Origin: Rehmannia glutinosa
Lineage: Eukaryota > Streptophyta > Magnoliopsida > Lamiales > Orobanchaceae
DNA: 64,000 nucleotides
Assembly (NCBI GenBank): GCA_016081115.2
Contig: CM071932.1
Coordinates: 56,866,659-56,930,658 of the forward strand
Direction: 5' to 3'
Of this stretch, positions 9,983-21,861 are shown piece after piece (positions within the stretch are counted from its first letter, which is position 1; the number at the start of each line of letters is the position of its first letter). The notes beneath the pieces are model-generated. The model made no database searches, was not told the DNA's origin, and saw nothing but the letters and a program-made list of their open reading frames with translations. The position numbers and the translations under genes are program-made.

Positions 9983-10141
9983 AGGTTTTTGAATTGATGA
10001 TAATGGAAATATTTTGCGTTTTCTTTTATATTATGGATGTCTTATCTGGTGATGAGTTAATTTATAAACTATATTTTTGACTTAGAACGCATACATCAGA
10101 CGAGTTTTACTAAGTTATGATTACACTTTGACTATAGGAAA

Positions 10142-11090
10142 ATGATTCGAGGACGTAAATTGGGAGACCGAGCTGTTGCTACTGCTACTAATAACAACAT
10201 GAACTAAAACAATGAGGCAAACCCATTACCGGCATTGAACCGAGGGAATGTTGAGAATGAACGCGCATTCAACCAAGCACCAGCATTAACTCAGGCCCAA
10301 GTGGTGGATCAGTTTCGCCGCTTCTGACACCTGATCTTTAATGGGCAAGAAGGACCTGTGTATGTGGACGAGTGGTTTGTATCATCGGAACGTACTTTCG
10401 AATTGATCGGGTGTACTGAGGCACAATGCATTCTTTGTGCTCAGTACCAACTGGTATAAGATGCTGAACGTTGGTGGATGAGCTACTGGAGATTAAGGCC
10501 TGCCGAGGAATGAGCATCCTTAACATGGGAAGTACTGTCCCCAACATTAATGGGAACAAATGGAACACAAACTTTGGGATTTGAAGCAAGAATGGATGTC
10601 CGTTACAGAGTACGAGAGGAAGTTCAACCAAATGAGCTTTTTCATGGAATATATGGTGGATACAGACCGTAAGCGAGCGTTAAGGTTTTGAGCGGGCTTA
10701 CGGCCAGGGATACGCCACATTGTGGCATGCCATGAGGTTCTATCGTACGGTGATACAGTATTCCGTGCTCAGGAGATTGCCGCCAGTCAGGACCTAGACC
10801 GGCAACAAACAGGGAATTTGGGGAAACAGAACTGGAATGGAAATCAGGACAAGAATAGAAATCAGAATAAACATGTAAGGATTGACGCGAGACCGGGGAC
10901 TAAACCCCAAACTTCTAAACTGTTGTGTGCAAAATGCAGGAAGAATCACAATGGAGAATGCCTTGTGGGACAAAATAAATGCTAATGGTGTAAGATGCCA
11001 GGACACTCATCATGGGATTGTCCCTCTCGGGAACTGGGAAGGAAATGGCAAGGATCCAGAGGACAGGCTCGAGTATATGCTATGACCCAA
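10142..11090 (+). pseudogene. Decayed chromoviral gag
   Basis: Gag packages the element's RNA. The start 'MIRGRKLGDR' is followed by a stop within about 25 codons. Further on, 'QYQL...DAERWW' matches the conserved gag (retrotrans_gag) core around 10440-10480. Near 10920-11030 there is a cysteine-rich end with 'CAKCRKNHNGEC' and, in another frame, 'MPGHSSWDCP', the remains of a zinc knuckle. Several stops and frameshifts make it non-functional. Confidence 0.75.
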
Positions 11091-11128
11091 GGGGAAGCTG
11101 ATTAGAACCCCAACACGATATCAGGTAT

Positions 11129-11470
11129 GTTAAATGTATTTGGAATACCTGTTTTCGTATTATTTGATATGGGTGCCACACACTCATTTATGTCTTCGAT
11201 ACTTCATAGTATGATTGGACATAATGATACTAGGATCGACGAACCTTTAGTTTGCCTTCTGGTAAGACAATTTTCACTGATTCGATCATTAAGGATGTAG
11301 AGCGTTGACATAGGGGAAAGGATCTTAAAGCCAATTTGTATGAAATTGGTATGAAAGATTTCGATATAATATTTGGTATGGGTGACTTAGTAGATATCGG
11401 TGACATCCAATGTCGGGAAAGGAAGTGACACTACATTTGCCGGGAGAAGAAGAAATAAAGTTTTATGAGA
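11129..11470 (+). pseudogene. Retroviral-type aspartic protease remnant
   Basis: 'FDMGATHSF' at about 11163-11189 corresponds to the D-S/T-G active site of Ty3 proteases, with Met in place of Ser. The following domain is frameshifted. It lies between gag and RT as expected. Confidence 0.7.
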
Positions 11471-11548
11471 CTAAAACTAGATGTTGCCTCTGATTATATC
11501 AGCAATGAATGTTTTACCTTGCTGAAAAAGTGAAGTTGTCAAGGGTAT

Positions 11549-12470
11549 TTGGTAAATATTGTTGGAAGTCCAACAACTGAGTTGACACCAACTGACGTTC
11601 CTACAGTCCGGGGATTTGTGGATGTCTTTCCCGAAGAGTTACCAGGAGTACCACCAAACCGACAAGTGGAGTTCTCCATCGATTTGGTACCCGGAGCGGC
11701 ACCAGTATCTAGAGCACCCTATTGGATGGCGCCAAGGGAACTGCAGGAGCTAAAGGTTCAAATACAAGAACTATTGGAGATGGGATTTATTGGCCCAAGT
11801 GTGTCACCTTGGGGCGCGCCAGTAGTATTCGTGACGAAGAAAAATGGATCACTTAGAATGTCCATCAATTACACAGAGTTGAATCAACTTACAATGAAGA
11901 ATAAGTATCCGTTTCCGAGGATCGAAGATTTATTCGATCAACTTCGAAAAGCTAGTGTCTTCTCCAAGATTGATTTGAGATCTGGGTATCACCAACTGAA
12001 GATAAATGAGTGTGATATTCCAAAAACGGCATTTAGGACCCGTTACGGGCACTATGAGTTTGTAGTGATGCCATTTGGTTTATCTAATGCACCAGTAGTC
12101 TTTATGGACTTGATGAACAGAGTGTTTCACTCTTACCTAGATCAGTCTGTCATAGTCTTCATAGATGGGATAAGGTGCAACACGAGGAGCATTTAAGGAT
12201 CGTATTGGAGACAGTTCGCAAGGAGAAGTTATACACGAAGTTTAAGAAGTGTGAATTCTGGTTGAACCAAGTCGTGTTTCTCGGACACGTGGTCACATCA
12301 CAAGGAATCGAAGTTGACCCGGGTAAGGTTGGAGCAGTAAACAGTTGGAATGTACCTAAGAATGCAAGTGAGGTACGAAGTTTTCTGGGTCTAGCTGGTT
12401 ATTACATAAGATTCATCGAGGGATTCTCTAGGATAGCCATGCATATGACTCGGTTAATGAGAAAATGAGA
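11549..12470 (+). pseudogene. Chromoviral reverse transcriptase, catalytic site deleted
   Basis: Strong Ty3 RT signature: 'FPEELPGVPPNRQVEFSIDL' at the start, 'GAPVVFVTKKNGSLRM', 'FSKIDLRSGYHQLKI', 'AFRTRYGHYEFVVMPFGLSN'. At the catalytic site the expected F-x-D-D-I reads 'FIDGI' (12158-12172). A short deletion then shifts the frame: the thumb region (EEHLRIVLETVRKEKLY..., from about 12178) is read in the next frame to 12468. Loss of the second catalytic Asp means no polymerase activity. Confidence 0.9.
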
Positions 12471-12514
12471 GAATTTCGAATGGACTCAGAAGTGCGAGGA
12501 GAGGTTTTCAGGAG

Positions 12515-12845
12515 TTGAAAGGTAGATTAACTTCTGCCCCTGTACTGACAATTCCTAATCCTACAGAGGGATTTGTCATCTATAGTGACGCAACGAAGCA
12601 ATGTTTGGGTTGCGTTTTGATGCAACACGTCAAAGTTGTGGCTTATACCTCGAGACAACTAAAGACACACAAGTCGAATTACCCCACACATGACCTGGAG
12701 TTGGCTGTCGTGGTGAACACATTAAAGATATGGCAACACTACCTATATTGAGGAAAGTGTGAAATATTCACGGATCACAAAAGCCTTAAATTTCTTTTCA
12801 CTCAGAAGGAGTTGAATATGAGGCAGAGAAGACGGTTAGAACTGG
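12515..12845 (+). pseudogene. Ty3 RNase H, truncated
   Basis: 'PVLTIPNPTEGFVIYSDATKQ' and 'YTSRQLKTHKSNYPTHDLEL' mark the RT connection and RNase H of a Ty3 element. A TGA (12749-12751) follows 'WQHYLY'; the frame then continues 'GKCEIFTDHKSLKF' and 'MRQRRRLELEKD'. After about 12845 the similarity ends in the middle of the domain. Confidence 0.85.
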
Positions 12846-13518
12846 AGAAAGACCAAAATGTGCACAACGAGTATACATAAAGGCCAAAATGTGGTTATAC
12901 AAATGAGTACTTAAAGGCCTTAATGTTGCAACATCCTCATAGTTCCCAATTTGTCAACTTACATTACAAATCCTTACTAGCAATGTTTATAAACAAAATC
13001 TAATCAGTGCTAGTGAAAATGGATGAAAGTATAATAATCTGGCTTGAAAAAAGATTGAACTTTAAAAGTGATTTTAATAATTTACTCAAAATAAAATGAA
13101 AGCATTCTCTGCTTTTCTTTGTAATGACCAGCAATTTTTTTATTTTTTATTTTATATCTATATCTCTATCTAGATCTATATGTATATCTATAACTATATG
13201 TTCAAAAAGATATCATCTCGCCTCTCAATCTCGACAGTGAATAGAAAACTCTCAGCAGTGAAAACGCTAAAAGGAAAGAGAGATTGAAATCCTTGTTGAG
13301 AAATTTCTTTATAATGTTGCAAATAAAATAGCTTCATGCACATTGTTCGACCGCTAAACACCTATAAAAGTCTAACAATCCTCTCAAGAGAACGATATCA
13401 ATCGTAGGGTAGCAAGTTGACCACAAGTCATCTCTCAAGGAAGACTTAGCTAACAAATAATTATTATGTTTCACAAATAACAAAAATTATATTCTAAACA
13501 CTCTAACAAGATTTGTGA
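12846..13518. other. Unassigned repeat-like DNA before the Mutator MITE
   Basis: No coding sequence. It probably starts at the break in the chromoviral element. The part from about 13210 resembles the end of a minus-strand LTR region and may be continuous with 14355-15640, from which it is separated by the MITE. There is a TATC/TATA-rich stretch at about 13150-13200. Confidence 0.4.
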
Positions 13519-13527
13519 TTTTTAATA

Positions 13528-14345
13528 GAGGAAAAAACACTAAACCCTCCAAACTATGCGATTTTTTGCACATTACCATATAAACTTAGTTCTTTTACAC
13601 TTTACCATACAAACTATATAAGTTTTGCACTTTGTCCTATAGCGGTCCACATGAGGGCAAAACCGTCTATACAAAAGTAGTTACAATTTACCATCTGAAC
13701 TTTGTTAAAAATTTCACTTTGCCATCTGAACTTTGCGCAATTTTCACTTTAACATATCGTTTAAGAAAATTAAAAAAAATATATGTATATACATTTATTT
13801 ATCTTTTTTATTACATAAAAAACACAAAATAAGTTTAAACCATATTGTGTGAGAATTGAAATAGAAAATTTAGCACCAAAAATAAATTGATATCAATGAT
13901 ATTTGTACCCACCTTAATCATAAACCTAAACCATAAAATAATAACATTGATAGTACATTTTACTAAGTTAAATATTAATTAAATTTTCTTTTACGAATAA
14001 AATTTTTTTAAAAAAAAGATAAATAAATGTACACATAATATTTTAATTTTCTTAAATTGATATGGCAAAGTGAAAATTGTACAAAGTTCAGATAGCAAAA
14101 TGAAATTCTTAACAAAGTTCAGATGGTAAAGTGTAACGTGCCAGAATATTGTTTTAGGAAAAGACAGTTTTGCCATCACCTGGAGGGCACGTGCCGGAAT
14201 ATTCGTAGAATATTCTACCGGCAATGACCACTATAGGGCAAAGTGCAAAACTTGTATAGTTTGTATGGTAAAGTGTAAAGAAAATTAGTTCATATAGTAA
14301 AGTACAAAAAACCACATAGTTCGGGGGGTTTAATGTTTTTTCCTC
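13528..14345. mobile_element. Mutator-type MITE with 9-bp target duplication
   Basis: The left end GAGGAAAAAACACTAAACCC and the inverted right end (GAGGAAAAAACATTAAACCC on the other strand) match over long terminal inverted repeats of 100 bp or more. The element is flanked by a perfect 9-bp direct repeat TTTTTAATA (13519-13527 and 14346-14354), the size made by Mutator-family transposases. There is no transposase gene. The arms contain repeated 'CTGAACTTTG' and 'CACTTTACCAT' blocks and would form a large hairpin. Confidence 0.9.
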
Positions 14346-15075
14346 TTTTTAATAAACTAAAGTAAAACAATTAAGAAGACAATAATCAAACTAAACATGA
14401 GTAGACTTTGAGAAAAATATATGGAAGAAAGTCTAGGATTTCGGATTCATCTCATCAAACTCACAAGCAGAATATCAAATAATTGATCATGCGGGTAACA
14501 AATAAAACAATCATGTAAAATTAAGGCCTAGATCTGATAACTCACGTATTCACATATTAGGGTTATCCCAACATAATTTGCTATTTTTACTAAGCCCAGG
14601 GTTATATAATACATCTCTAATTCATATCTAACCCCCTGAATAAATTTAGTCCAGGAATAATATCTTCGATCGATCTCAATTATTCCCCCAAAACAATCAA
14701 AAGTTGATCAGACAATCAATTATCAAATAAAGCAATTCATTCAGGAAAGCAAATCAATGAATCAATACTCATGCTTGTTTGTTTGAATCAAATCATCCTA
14801 ATCCTAGAACAAGGAAATTTGTTCATGCTTGGGGATGGAATCATAATCTCAATTGAAGGAAAAAAACAATCATAAACATAATAATGCAAAAATAATAATC
14901 ACCCAACAATTGAAATCAGACAAAAGAAATGAAGAAATCTTACTCTTTGATTAAGAAGTAAAATAACTTCAAGGGGAAGAACCCAAGCAATCCCAATGAT
15001 GAAAAGCAAGAAAAAAATACCAAAAACTAAAGTGCAATGAATGAGAGTGTACGAAATTATTGATCCCCCAAGTGC

Positions 15076-15083
15076 TATTTATA
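15076..15083 (-). promoter_or_regulatory. TATA box on the minus strand
   Basis: TATAAATA on the minus strand lies about 80 bp downstream of the GC-rich block at 15160-15390. Confidence 0.5.
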
Positions 15084-15159
15084 AGCCTAAAACCCTATAC
15101 AAGGTGGAAGAATCCAAAAAAGAAAGGGAAAATCGGACTAAAATTCTAGAAAAATACCC

Positions 15160-15390
15160 GGGCGGCGCACACACATTCCTCGGGCGGCCTTGTGCAGCGT
15201 GCATCGTCCCTTGTCGCGTTGTCCTTGTGCGCGCGCCCGCTGGATGTCATGTTGTGCGCGTCACAAGACTGCGCACAGGCCAGCGCACATTTCTTTGCCC
15301 TTGGCGTTGCGCGCCACGCACACAACTACCTTTACTGACTTACGTGGCATTGTGCACCCTTGCGCGTACGCGCACAATGTAGGTTTCCCC
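15160..15390. repeat. GC-rich block with GCGCAC/GTGCGC repeats
   Basis: Short G+C and CpG-rich words (GCGCAC, GTGCGC, GCGCGC, GCGCACAGGCC) recur within an AT-rich setting. It has the same position relative to a minus-strand TATA box as the other palindromic arrays in this window, but its internal periodicity is poorer. Confidence 0.6.
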
Positions 15391-15640
15391 AACCGTCTTT
15401 CGCCCGTAATGCCCGTTTTTTTACCGTTTTAGCCCATTTTTAAGTTCTCTTTTTACGAAAACCTATGAAACAAATAAAAACACCTTACGTAACATATGAC
15501 AATATAAAACAGGGCATAAAGACACAAAAATACGCACAATCACACACACGAAAAATAGAAATTACACAAAATTCACACACAAAAACATATAAAAGATACA
15601 TACTTTAAGAAAGAATATAATTTATAAATATATTCAACTA

Positions 15641-15871
15641 TTCATGAAAATTAAAAGGCTGGACTGTAGGAGTCACGCCACTTCACGTTGTCCTAAGATC
15701 GTGATGGCCTCCCTCCGTGCAGGTTCTGACGGCTCACCACTACCCCAAGATAAAACCCAAGAAGGTCACGCCTATATCTTCTATTATGAGCGCGATCACA
15801 AGAAGACTAACGAACAAAACCTTATCATGTTGCCCAAATACAAAATAATAATTTGAAGAGTATAAGAGTAT
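15641..15871. other. Short unassigned stretch
   Basis: A more GC-balanced piece lies between two repeats (about 15650-15790). It could be a gene or retroelement fragment; I do not recognise a product on either strand. Confidence 0.3.
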
Positions 15872-16259
15872 TGTAGGATTCCATTTTAAAAACAACAATT
15901 TAATGGGTATTTTTTCACAACAATTTAAGACCTTATAATGAGTATTTTTTTCACAACAATTTAATGGGTATTTTTCCAAAACAATTTAATGGGTATTTTT
16001 TCACAACAACTTAATTGGTATTTTTTCACAAAAATTTAAATGTGATTTTTAATAATTTAATGAGTATTGTAGCATTCCATTTTAAAAACAACAATTTAAT
16101 AATCTGCCTATATATAGTGTTAGGATTCCATTTGTAACAACAAGTTTTAAAAACACAATTTAATGGGTATTATGGGGTGTTACAAAACTAAATGGAAGGT
16201 TACAAAATTCATTCAATAAAAATATAGCTATTGGAGTTTTGAAACTTCAAATTGTAACA
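15872..16259 (-). repeat. 3' LTR of the minus-strand copia
   Basis: On the minus strand it starts TGTTACAATTTG directly after the tract CCTTATGGGGGAT (plus 16260-16272) and ends ...GGAATCCTACA, about 390 bp. It contains the tandem repeat at 15885-16020. With no second LTR the left edge is provisional. Confidence 0.6.
15885..16020. repeat. About 26-bp tandem repeat in the copia LTR
   Basis: Five imperfect copies of a unit of the type AACAATTTAATGGGTATTTT plus TTCAC are arranged head to tail. Confidence 0.85.
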
Positions 16260-16805
16260 ATCCCCCATAAGGTTTAAAACTTCAACATATATATAAAAGA
16301 AATATAATAGGACAACTAGATAGTATGCAATGGGTGCAGGAGCCTTCCGGTCTTGATCCTACACTTAGTATTGATGATTTACATTTGAGGGAACCATAAT
16401 GGACTACGCCTTGAATTAGGTCCATTGACCAAACTTCAATATATCTCACACATGGTATCGACATCGGTCTTTGTTCAAAGCGGGTTAACATTGTTAATGG
16501 TCATGTGCTCTAATCTTGATTCTCATGAGAGTCTTTAGGATTTTCCCAAACCCATAGCCACGACCTCATGGCAACCCTCATTAGATGAAACCTCCAAGAG
16601 TATGTGTGACCTATACCTTGCGGAATTCCCTCCTTGGTCTCATTAAGGGTCAAATTCCAACCTAACATCACACTATATAGCACTATCACCGTAGAGATGG
16701 GAAGAAGTTACACTTTTTATAAAGTAATGCTAAATGAGTCACGCATTACAGGTTGTTCCAACCCATTGAACCTTTTTCATGGGGTCTCCAATCACAAAGG
16801 TTGGG

Positions 16806-17979
16806 TTACTCCCGGAGGTGACTCCCTTGTGGGCTTATGCCCATCCCCCTCGATGATTCAAACACACCTATATTTGGTAGACCTTTGGTTAAATTATCTG
16901 CCAAATTTTTCTGAGATTTCACAAAATTAAGAGATATCATATTTATCTTTAATAAAGACTTTATACTTTTAAATATAGCTTGTAAGTGTCTACTCTTTTT
17001 TTTATTAGAATGTGTTTGCTTCACAAGATAAATTACAGCTTTGCAATCACAGTGTAGAGAAATGGCAGGTAAAGGTTTAGGAATTAGTGGAATATCAAGT
17101 AATAAATCTCTCAACCATTCAGCAGTTGTACAAGTTGTATCTAGAGTTATTAATTCATCTTCCATTGTACTTCTAGATATATACAATAGTTTATTTCTTA
17201 GATCCCCAAGTTATTGCAGCCCCACCAAGCATAAAAATGAATCCACTAGTTGACTTAATCTCAGAGGTATCAGTAATCTAATTGGCATCACTATACCATT
17301 CAAGTACACTTGGAAAACCTTTATAACATAAGGAGTAACTTAAAGTTCCTGTAAGATGCTTAAGAACGCTTTCTAAACCAGTCCAATGACTCTTACTAGG
17401 ATTATGAGTATATCTACTAAGTCTTCAAATTGCATAAGAATTATCTGGTCGAGTCCTATTGGTGAATTATAAAAATCACCTAATAATTTGAGAATACTTC
17501 AATTGAGATATAGGTTGACCCAAGTTTCTGTGTAAATGTACATTTGGATCATAAGGAGCAGAAACTGACTTACAATCATAATAATTGAATTTCCTCAAGA
17601 ATTTTTCGATAGAATTAGAGGTTTAATAAAATACCTTCTTTTGTCATTCTAACTTTCATACCCAATATTATACGGGCTTCTCCTAAATCCTTCATCTCAA
17701 AGTTATTAGACAAATAAACTTTCACTTTCTCAATAAACTCCAAGTTTGACCCAAAAATTAATATGTCATCCACATATAAACAAAATATCACACATCCACC
17801 ATTTTCTTCCTTATAATATATGCATTTATCGTGTTCATTTGACCTAAATCCATAACCTTGTATAACATCCTTAAACTTTTCACGTCACTGTTTGGGTGCT
17901 TGTTTCAAACCATATAAAGATTTTACTAACTTACATACCTTATGCTCTTGCCCTTTGAAGTTAAAACCTTCAGGTTGTT
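16806..17979 (-). pseudogene. Copia RT and RNase H remnant
   Basis: The C-terminal 126 codons (17186-16806) are open and end with 'FVKSQKNLADNLTKGL', the usual copia RNase H C-terminus. Upstream on the minus strand, the catalytic YVDD is intact at 17765-17776, and 'KSLYGLKQAPKQ' lies near 17900. Stops and frameshifts interrupt the reading frame, as in the codon after 'LKQAPKQ'. Confidence 0.8.
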
Positions 17980-19559
17980 TGTTGGGAAATTATTTTTTAG
18001 ATTTTGATGAATGCCATGTAAAACTTAGATTAGAATGTTGGCACCCCATTTTCCTTGTAATTCTCATTATAATAGATAGGGCTGAATGAGTTGAGTCAAG
18101 TCAGCTATGCCTGGAAATACAAGAATTCAACTGAAGAAGTGAAGTGAAGACTCCACTGCGGAACAACTGAGTTTGGCCAAAGACAGAAGACCAAGGACTC
18201 GACTGAAGATGTAACTGCTGAGGGACAGTTGTGTGAAGAGTCAGTTAAGTCAACTTGAGGAGCCATGTCACAAGTTGAAGTGAAAGATGAGTCTTTCAAT
18301 GATTGGAGCAGACTCAAGTCATCTGGGGAAAAGGCAGCTGCAAAGAGGAGTTAACTGAAAAGAATCCGTTTACGTAAGTCAAGAACATTACTTAAACAAG
18401 TAATACACCCATCCGCCAGTCTTAAAGTGCTCAGTCCCAGAAGCGTGCAAAAGGAATAAACTAATGGGAAGCACTGCACCTCGTGTCAGAACCTGAAAAG
18501 CTCGACATTCATTTAATACGAGGAAAGGTTTACATCTCAAGATTGAAGACCAAGAAAAGACAAGCCAACAAACATAAGTGACTTTTGAAAATCAGCCTAT
18601 CTCTTCAACGGGCAGATTTTTGAAAGTTCACTATAAAAGGCTGAGGAATTTCATTGAGAAAAGGTTACCTTGATTACCTGAACCACGAACGAACAAGCAT
18701 TATTCAAACTGTAACCCGCAAAATATTCTCAAGTCATTCAAGCAAAATCCTCAAGCCTAAATCTCGAAGGAAATCGATCCAACACAAAGCTGTGAAGGAA
18801 AGACAACTTCAAACTGTTGAAGAGGAAACTTTTGAAGAATCAAAAGTGGTCTACTTTCCAAGGAGGATTGTAGAAAGGTTCAAGGTCGAACCCATCTCAA
18901 GTTATTAGAGGGCTTCGTGATCAAATCCAAGAAGCTTGAGAAAGTGAGTTGTAGTAGCAAAGCAAGGCACGCCCTGTGAAGAAGCCGAGTCGGACGAGAA
19001 GCCAACTGTGTGTGACCAAGGCATCTCAGATCGAGTCCAAGGAGCAAGTGTTTGTGTGATCAAGACTTGTTTGTAGACTCGATAACCACTTTGTGAACTC
19101 GATCATTACTTAGTGGATACCTTCGGGGAAGAGAGGAGTAGAAGAATTACCCCATCTTCGAACCTCTATAAAATTTACTTGTGTCATTTACATTTCAAAG
19201 ATATTTACATTCCCGCACACATATTTTATATCTCACGATAATTTGCTATCCAACTCGATAAATAACTAAGTGCTAAAACCAAGTGTTAAAACAAAGCTAC
19301 ATCAAATTCAAGGGTGTTAAGTCTTCCATTTGAAAAACTCATCACACCAAGTTAAAGTTTAGACTAAACAAATTTGAGTTATTCTATCAACAAACTCTAT
19401 CGAGTTTGTTGAGTGGCTAACTCTTGATTAACTAACTTAGCTGTCCCTCAAGGACATAGTGTAATTAACTCGTAATATTTTAAAAGGACTAAAATTGAAA
19501 AGTTGGTAAGGTTTATTCAACCCCCCTTCTAAACCTTACTCACACCCCTGGGACCTACA
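17980..19559 (+). repeat. 5' LTR of the outer Sirevirus-type element
   Basis: TGTTGGGAAATT...GGGACCTACA, about 1.58 kb. It has TATAAAAG at 18632-18639 and is homologous to LTRs at 20196, 32668, 46088 and 60238 (minus). It is followed by AGTGGTATGAGC, a mutated primer site. Confidence 0.9.
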
Positions 19560-19561
19560 AG

Positions 19562-19573
19562 TGGTATGAGCGG
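19562..19573 (+). other. Mutated primer binding site of the outer element
   Basis: TGGTATGAGCGG differs from the consensus TGGTATCAGAGC by loss of two bases. The inner element has TGGTATCGGAGC at the same place. Confidence 0.75.
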
Positions 19574-19686
19574 TTGGTTCATTGAGCCTTCCATGACCGG
19601 TTCTTGAACTAGATCTCCAATCTTTCAAAGAAATTTTTAACACTTGCTCTTTCAAAAGTTATTTTTATTCAAAGAAAGTCATTATC

Positions 19687-19916
19687 ATGGAAGCAAATTT
19701 GACACGCATTCCTATGTTCACTATTGAGGAATTTGATGACTGGGAAATTCGTATGCAGGCTCATCTATCTGCTTTACATAATGAAATGTGGATAGTGATA
19801 GAGGATGGGCCACTGCAAATACTGAAAGTGAACACAGTCGTAAGGAGAGCAGCTGCAGCTGAAGGAGAAGAAGTTGTAGCTGAGACAAGACCAGCCATGG
19901 TTGGGAAACCAAGGAC
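19687..19916 (+). pseudogene. Gag N-terminus of the outer element
   Basis: Starts 'MEANLTRIPMFTIEEFDDWE' and runs to the Harbinger-like insertion. It matches the inner gag from 21862 but keeps the correct frame across the 'MQAHLSALHNEMW' segment, where the inner copy is frameshifted. It resumes at 34981. It is the N-terminal part of a copia gag (UBN2/DUF4219 type). Confidence 0.8.
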
Positions 19917-20195
19917 TTACGGCATGATTGGTATGAATGAATGGAATTAGGTTGGAATGGAAGGAATATAGGAATGGAATAACATTAGGAATGGAATGAT
20001 GTAGTATTACTATTCCTATGATTGGTATGTACAAGGAATGGAGAAATGAATGGATGACAATTTTATACTTGATTTAAATATTTTGATTGGTAATTATAAA
20101 TGAATGATAGTAATTGAGAAAAATAATTTTAAACTATCAAATTCTCTTAAATAAAATTTTATTAAATATGTTATTCGTAAATTGATATAAGATTA

Positions 20196-21732
20196 TGTTA
20201 GGAATTTTATTGTTTAGATTTTGATGAATGCCATGTAAAACTTAGAATAGAAAGTTGGTTCCCCAATTCTTGCTTTGAAATGTATTGTAACAATTAGAGT
20301 GGCCAAGCCGAGTTAAGTCGCCTACGCTCCAACTTGCAAGAAGACAACCGAGGGCTTGAAGGAAAACTTCATTGTGAGGCAGTGAGTACAACAAAGAAAA
20401 AAGACAGAACTCGATTGAAGAAGCGGTGAGATGCGGTGAGTGAAACATCATCAAGTCAACTCAAGAGAGGCCAAGTCTCAAGATGAAGTGTGAGAAGAGT
20501 CATCCAATGATTGGAAGTCGACTCTAAGTCACCTGGGGAAAGCGAGGAAATGCGGTCAAGTCGAGATAATGAAAAAGAACCGTTTGCACGTAAATCAAGA
20601 GATTTACTTAAACAAGTAATATCTTCATACTACCTTTCTTGGAGTGCTCGGTCCCGAAGCGTGCAAAGAAATGAACCAATGGGAAGCACTACACCGTGTG
20701 TCGAACTCGAAAAGGTGATAAAACATTTCATACGAGGAAATGGCAATTCCAAGAAGTGCAAACCAACGATCGCAAAGTGATTTTCAAAAATGAGCCTATC
20801 TCTTCAACGGGAAAATTTTTGAAAGTTCACTATAAAAGGCCGAGGAGTTTGATTGAGAAAAGGATGATGCGTGGATGACACACACGTGAGATTTACAAGC
20901 TTATCAAAATTGAAATATTCTCAATCCTCAAGCCTACATCTCGAAGAACATCAATCCAACACTTACCCGTGAAGAAAGAGAACTTCAATCAGTTGAAGAG
21001 GAAACTACGAAAACAAGGGGTCTACACTCCAAGAAGGATTGTAGAAAGGTTCAAGGTGAACCAAGTCTTAAGCGTTTGGAGGGCTTCGTGATCAAATCCA
21101 AAGTGCTTGAGCAAGTGAGTGTAGTAGCAAGGCGGTTTGCCCTGTGAAGAAGCCGAGTCGCACGAGAAGCTTGGTGAGTGATCAAGGCGTCTCGGCATCG
21201 AGTCCCAAAGGATCAAGTCATTTGTTGTGATCAAGACTTGTATCAGACGGATCATTACCACTTTTTGTAAACCGATCATTACTTAGTGGATTCCTCCAGG
21301 AGTTGGAGAAGAGAGGAGTAGAAGAATTACCCCATCTTGAACCTCTATAAAAACTTTTTGTGTCATTTACTTTACAACATTTAAATATCGCACTTTTAAT
21401 TGCTTATATCTCACGATAAATTTGCTATCCATCCGATAATCTATAAGTACTAAATCAAGTTGTAAAAACTTGCTTAAACCAACTTAAGGGTGTTAAGTCT
21501 TTTTTGAAAACAAAACCACGACTAAGTCAAATTATAGTCAACGGTGAGTTACTCTACTACTAACTCAAATTTGAGTCTGTTGAGAGATTAACTCTCTTGA
21601 GTGACTAATTCGATTGTCCATCAAGGACACGGTGTGTGTAGAACTGTAGATTTAAAAGGCCTAAATCGAAAATTTGGTAAGGTTTATTCAACCCCCTTCT
21701 AAACCTTACACTTACACCCCTTGGGACCTACA
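20196..21732 (+). repeat. 5' LTR of the inner element
   Basis: TGTTAGGAATTTT...GGGACCTACA, 1537 bp, with TATAAAAG at 20831-20838. It differs from the 3' LTR mainly at sites that are CAG or CTG in other copies. Confidence 0.95.
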
Positions 21733-21734
21733 AG

Positions 21735-21746
21735 TGGTATCGGAGC
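21735..21746 (+). other. Primer binding site of the inner element
   Basis: TGGTATCGGAGC lies two bases after the LTR. It equals the tRNA-Met consensus TGGTATCAGAGC with CAG read as CGG, the same substitution seen throughout this element. Confidence 0.85.
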
Positions 21747-21861
21747 GGTTGGTTCATTGAACCCTCCGCACCGGTTCTTGAACTAGATCTCCAAACTTTT
21801 CAAAAGTCCGCTTTAGTACTTAAACTTTCAAAACTCTTTTCTTTCATTAAAAATTATTATC

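Larger units (their letters stand above)
7225..12845 (+). mobile_element. Chromovirus-like Ty3 element, 5' part
   Basis: Order: LTR (7225-9223), tRNA-Met-type primer site (9228-9239), extra ORF (9569-9982), gag (from 10142), protease, RT and RNase H. It breaks off in RNase H near 12845. Integrase, chromodomain and 3' LTR are missing, so it is a truncated copy. All domains carry stops or frameshifts. Confidence 0.85.
14355..15640 (-). mobile_element. Probable minus-strand Ty3-type LTR fragment
   Basis: Read on the minus strand it shows a GC-rich palindromic U3 block (15160-15390), then TATAAATA (15076-15083), then an AT-rich transcribed region. This is the same order as the LTR at 47159-48125. 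There is no coding sequence, and family and ends are unresolved. Open frames across 15041-15432 are composition effects of the GC-rich block. Confidence 0.45.
15872..17979 (-). mobile_element. Ty1/copia element, 3' half, minus strand
   Basis: Reading leftwards on the minus strand: RT (from 17979), RNase H (to 16806), a 3' non-coding region, a polypurine tract and an LTR (16259 to 15872). The rest of the element would lie to the right but is missing. At 17980 the outer Sirevirus-type LTR begins inside the RT, at 'PEGFNFKGQEHKVCKLVKS', so insertion was followed by loss of the far half. Confidence 0.8.

Noticed and set aside
15041..15432. Cys/Arg/Ala-rich ORFs of 113 and 80 codons.
   Set aside because: Composition effect of the GC-rich block upstream of a minus-strand TATA box.
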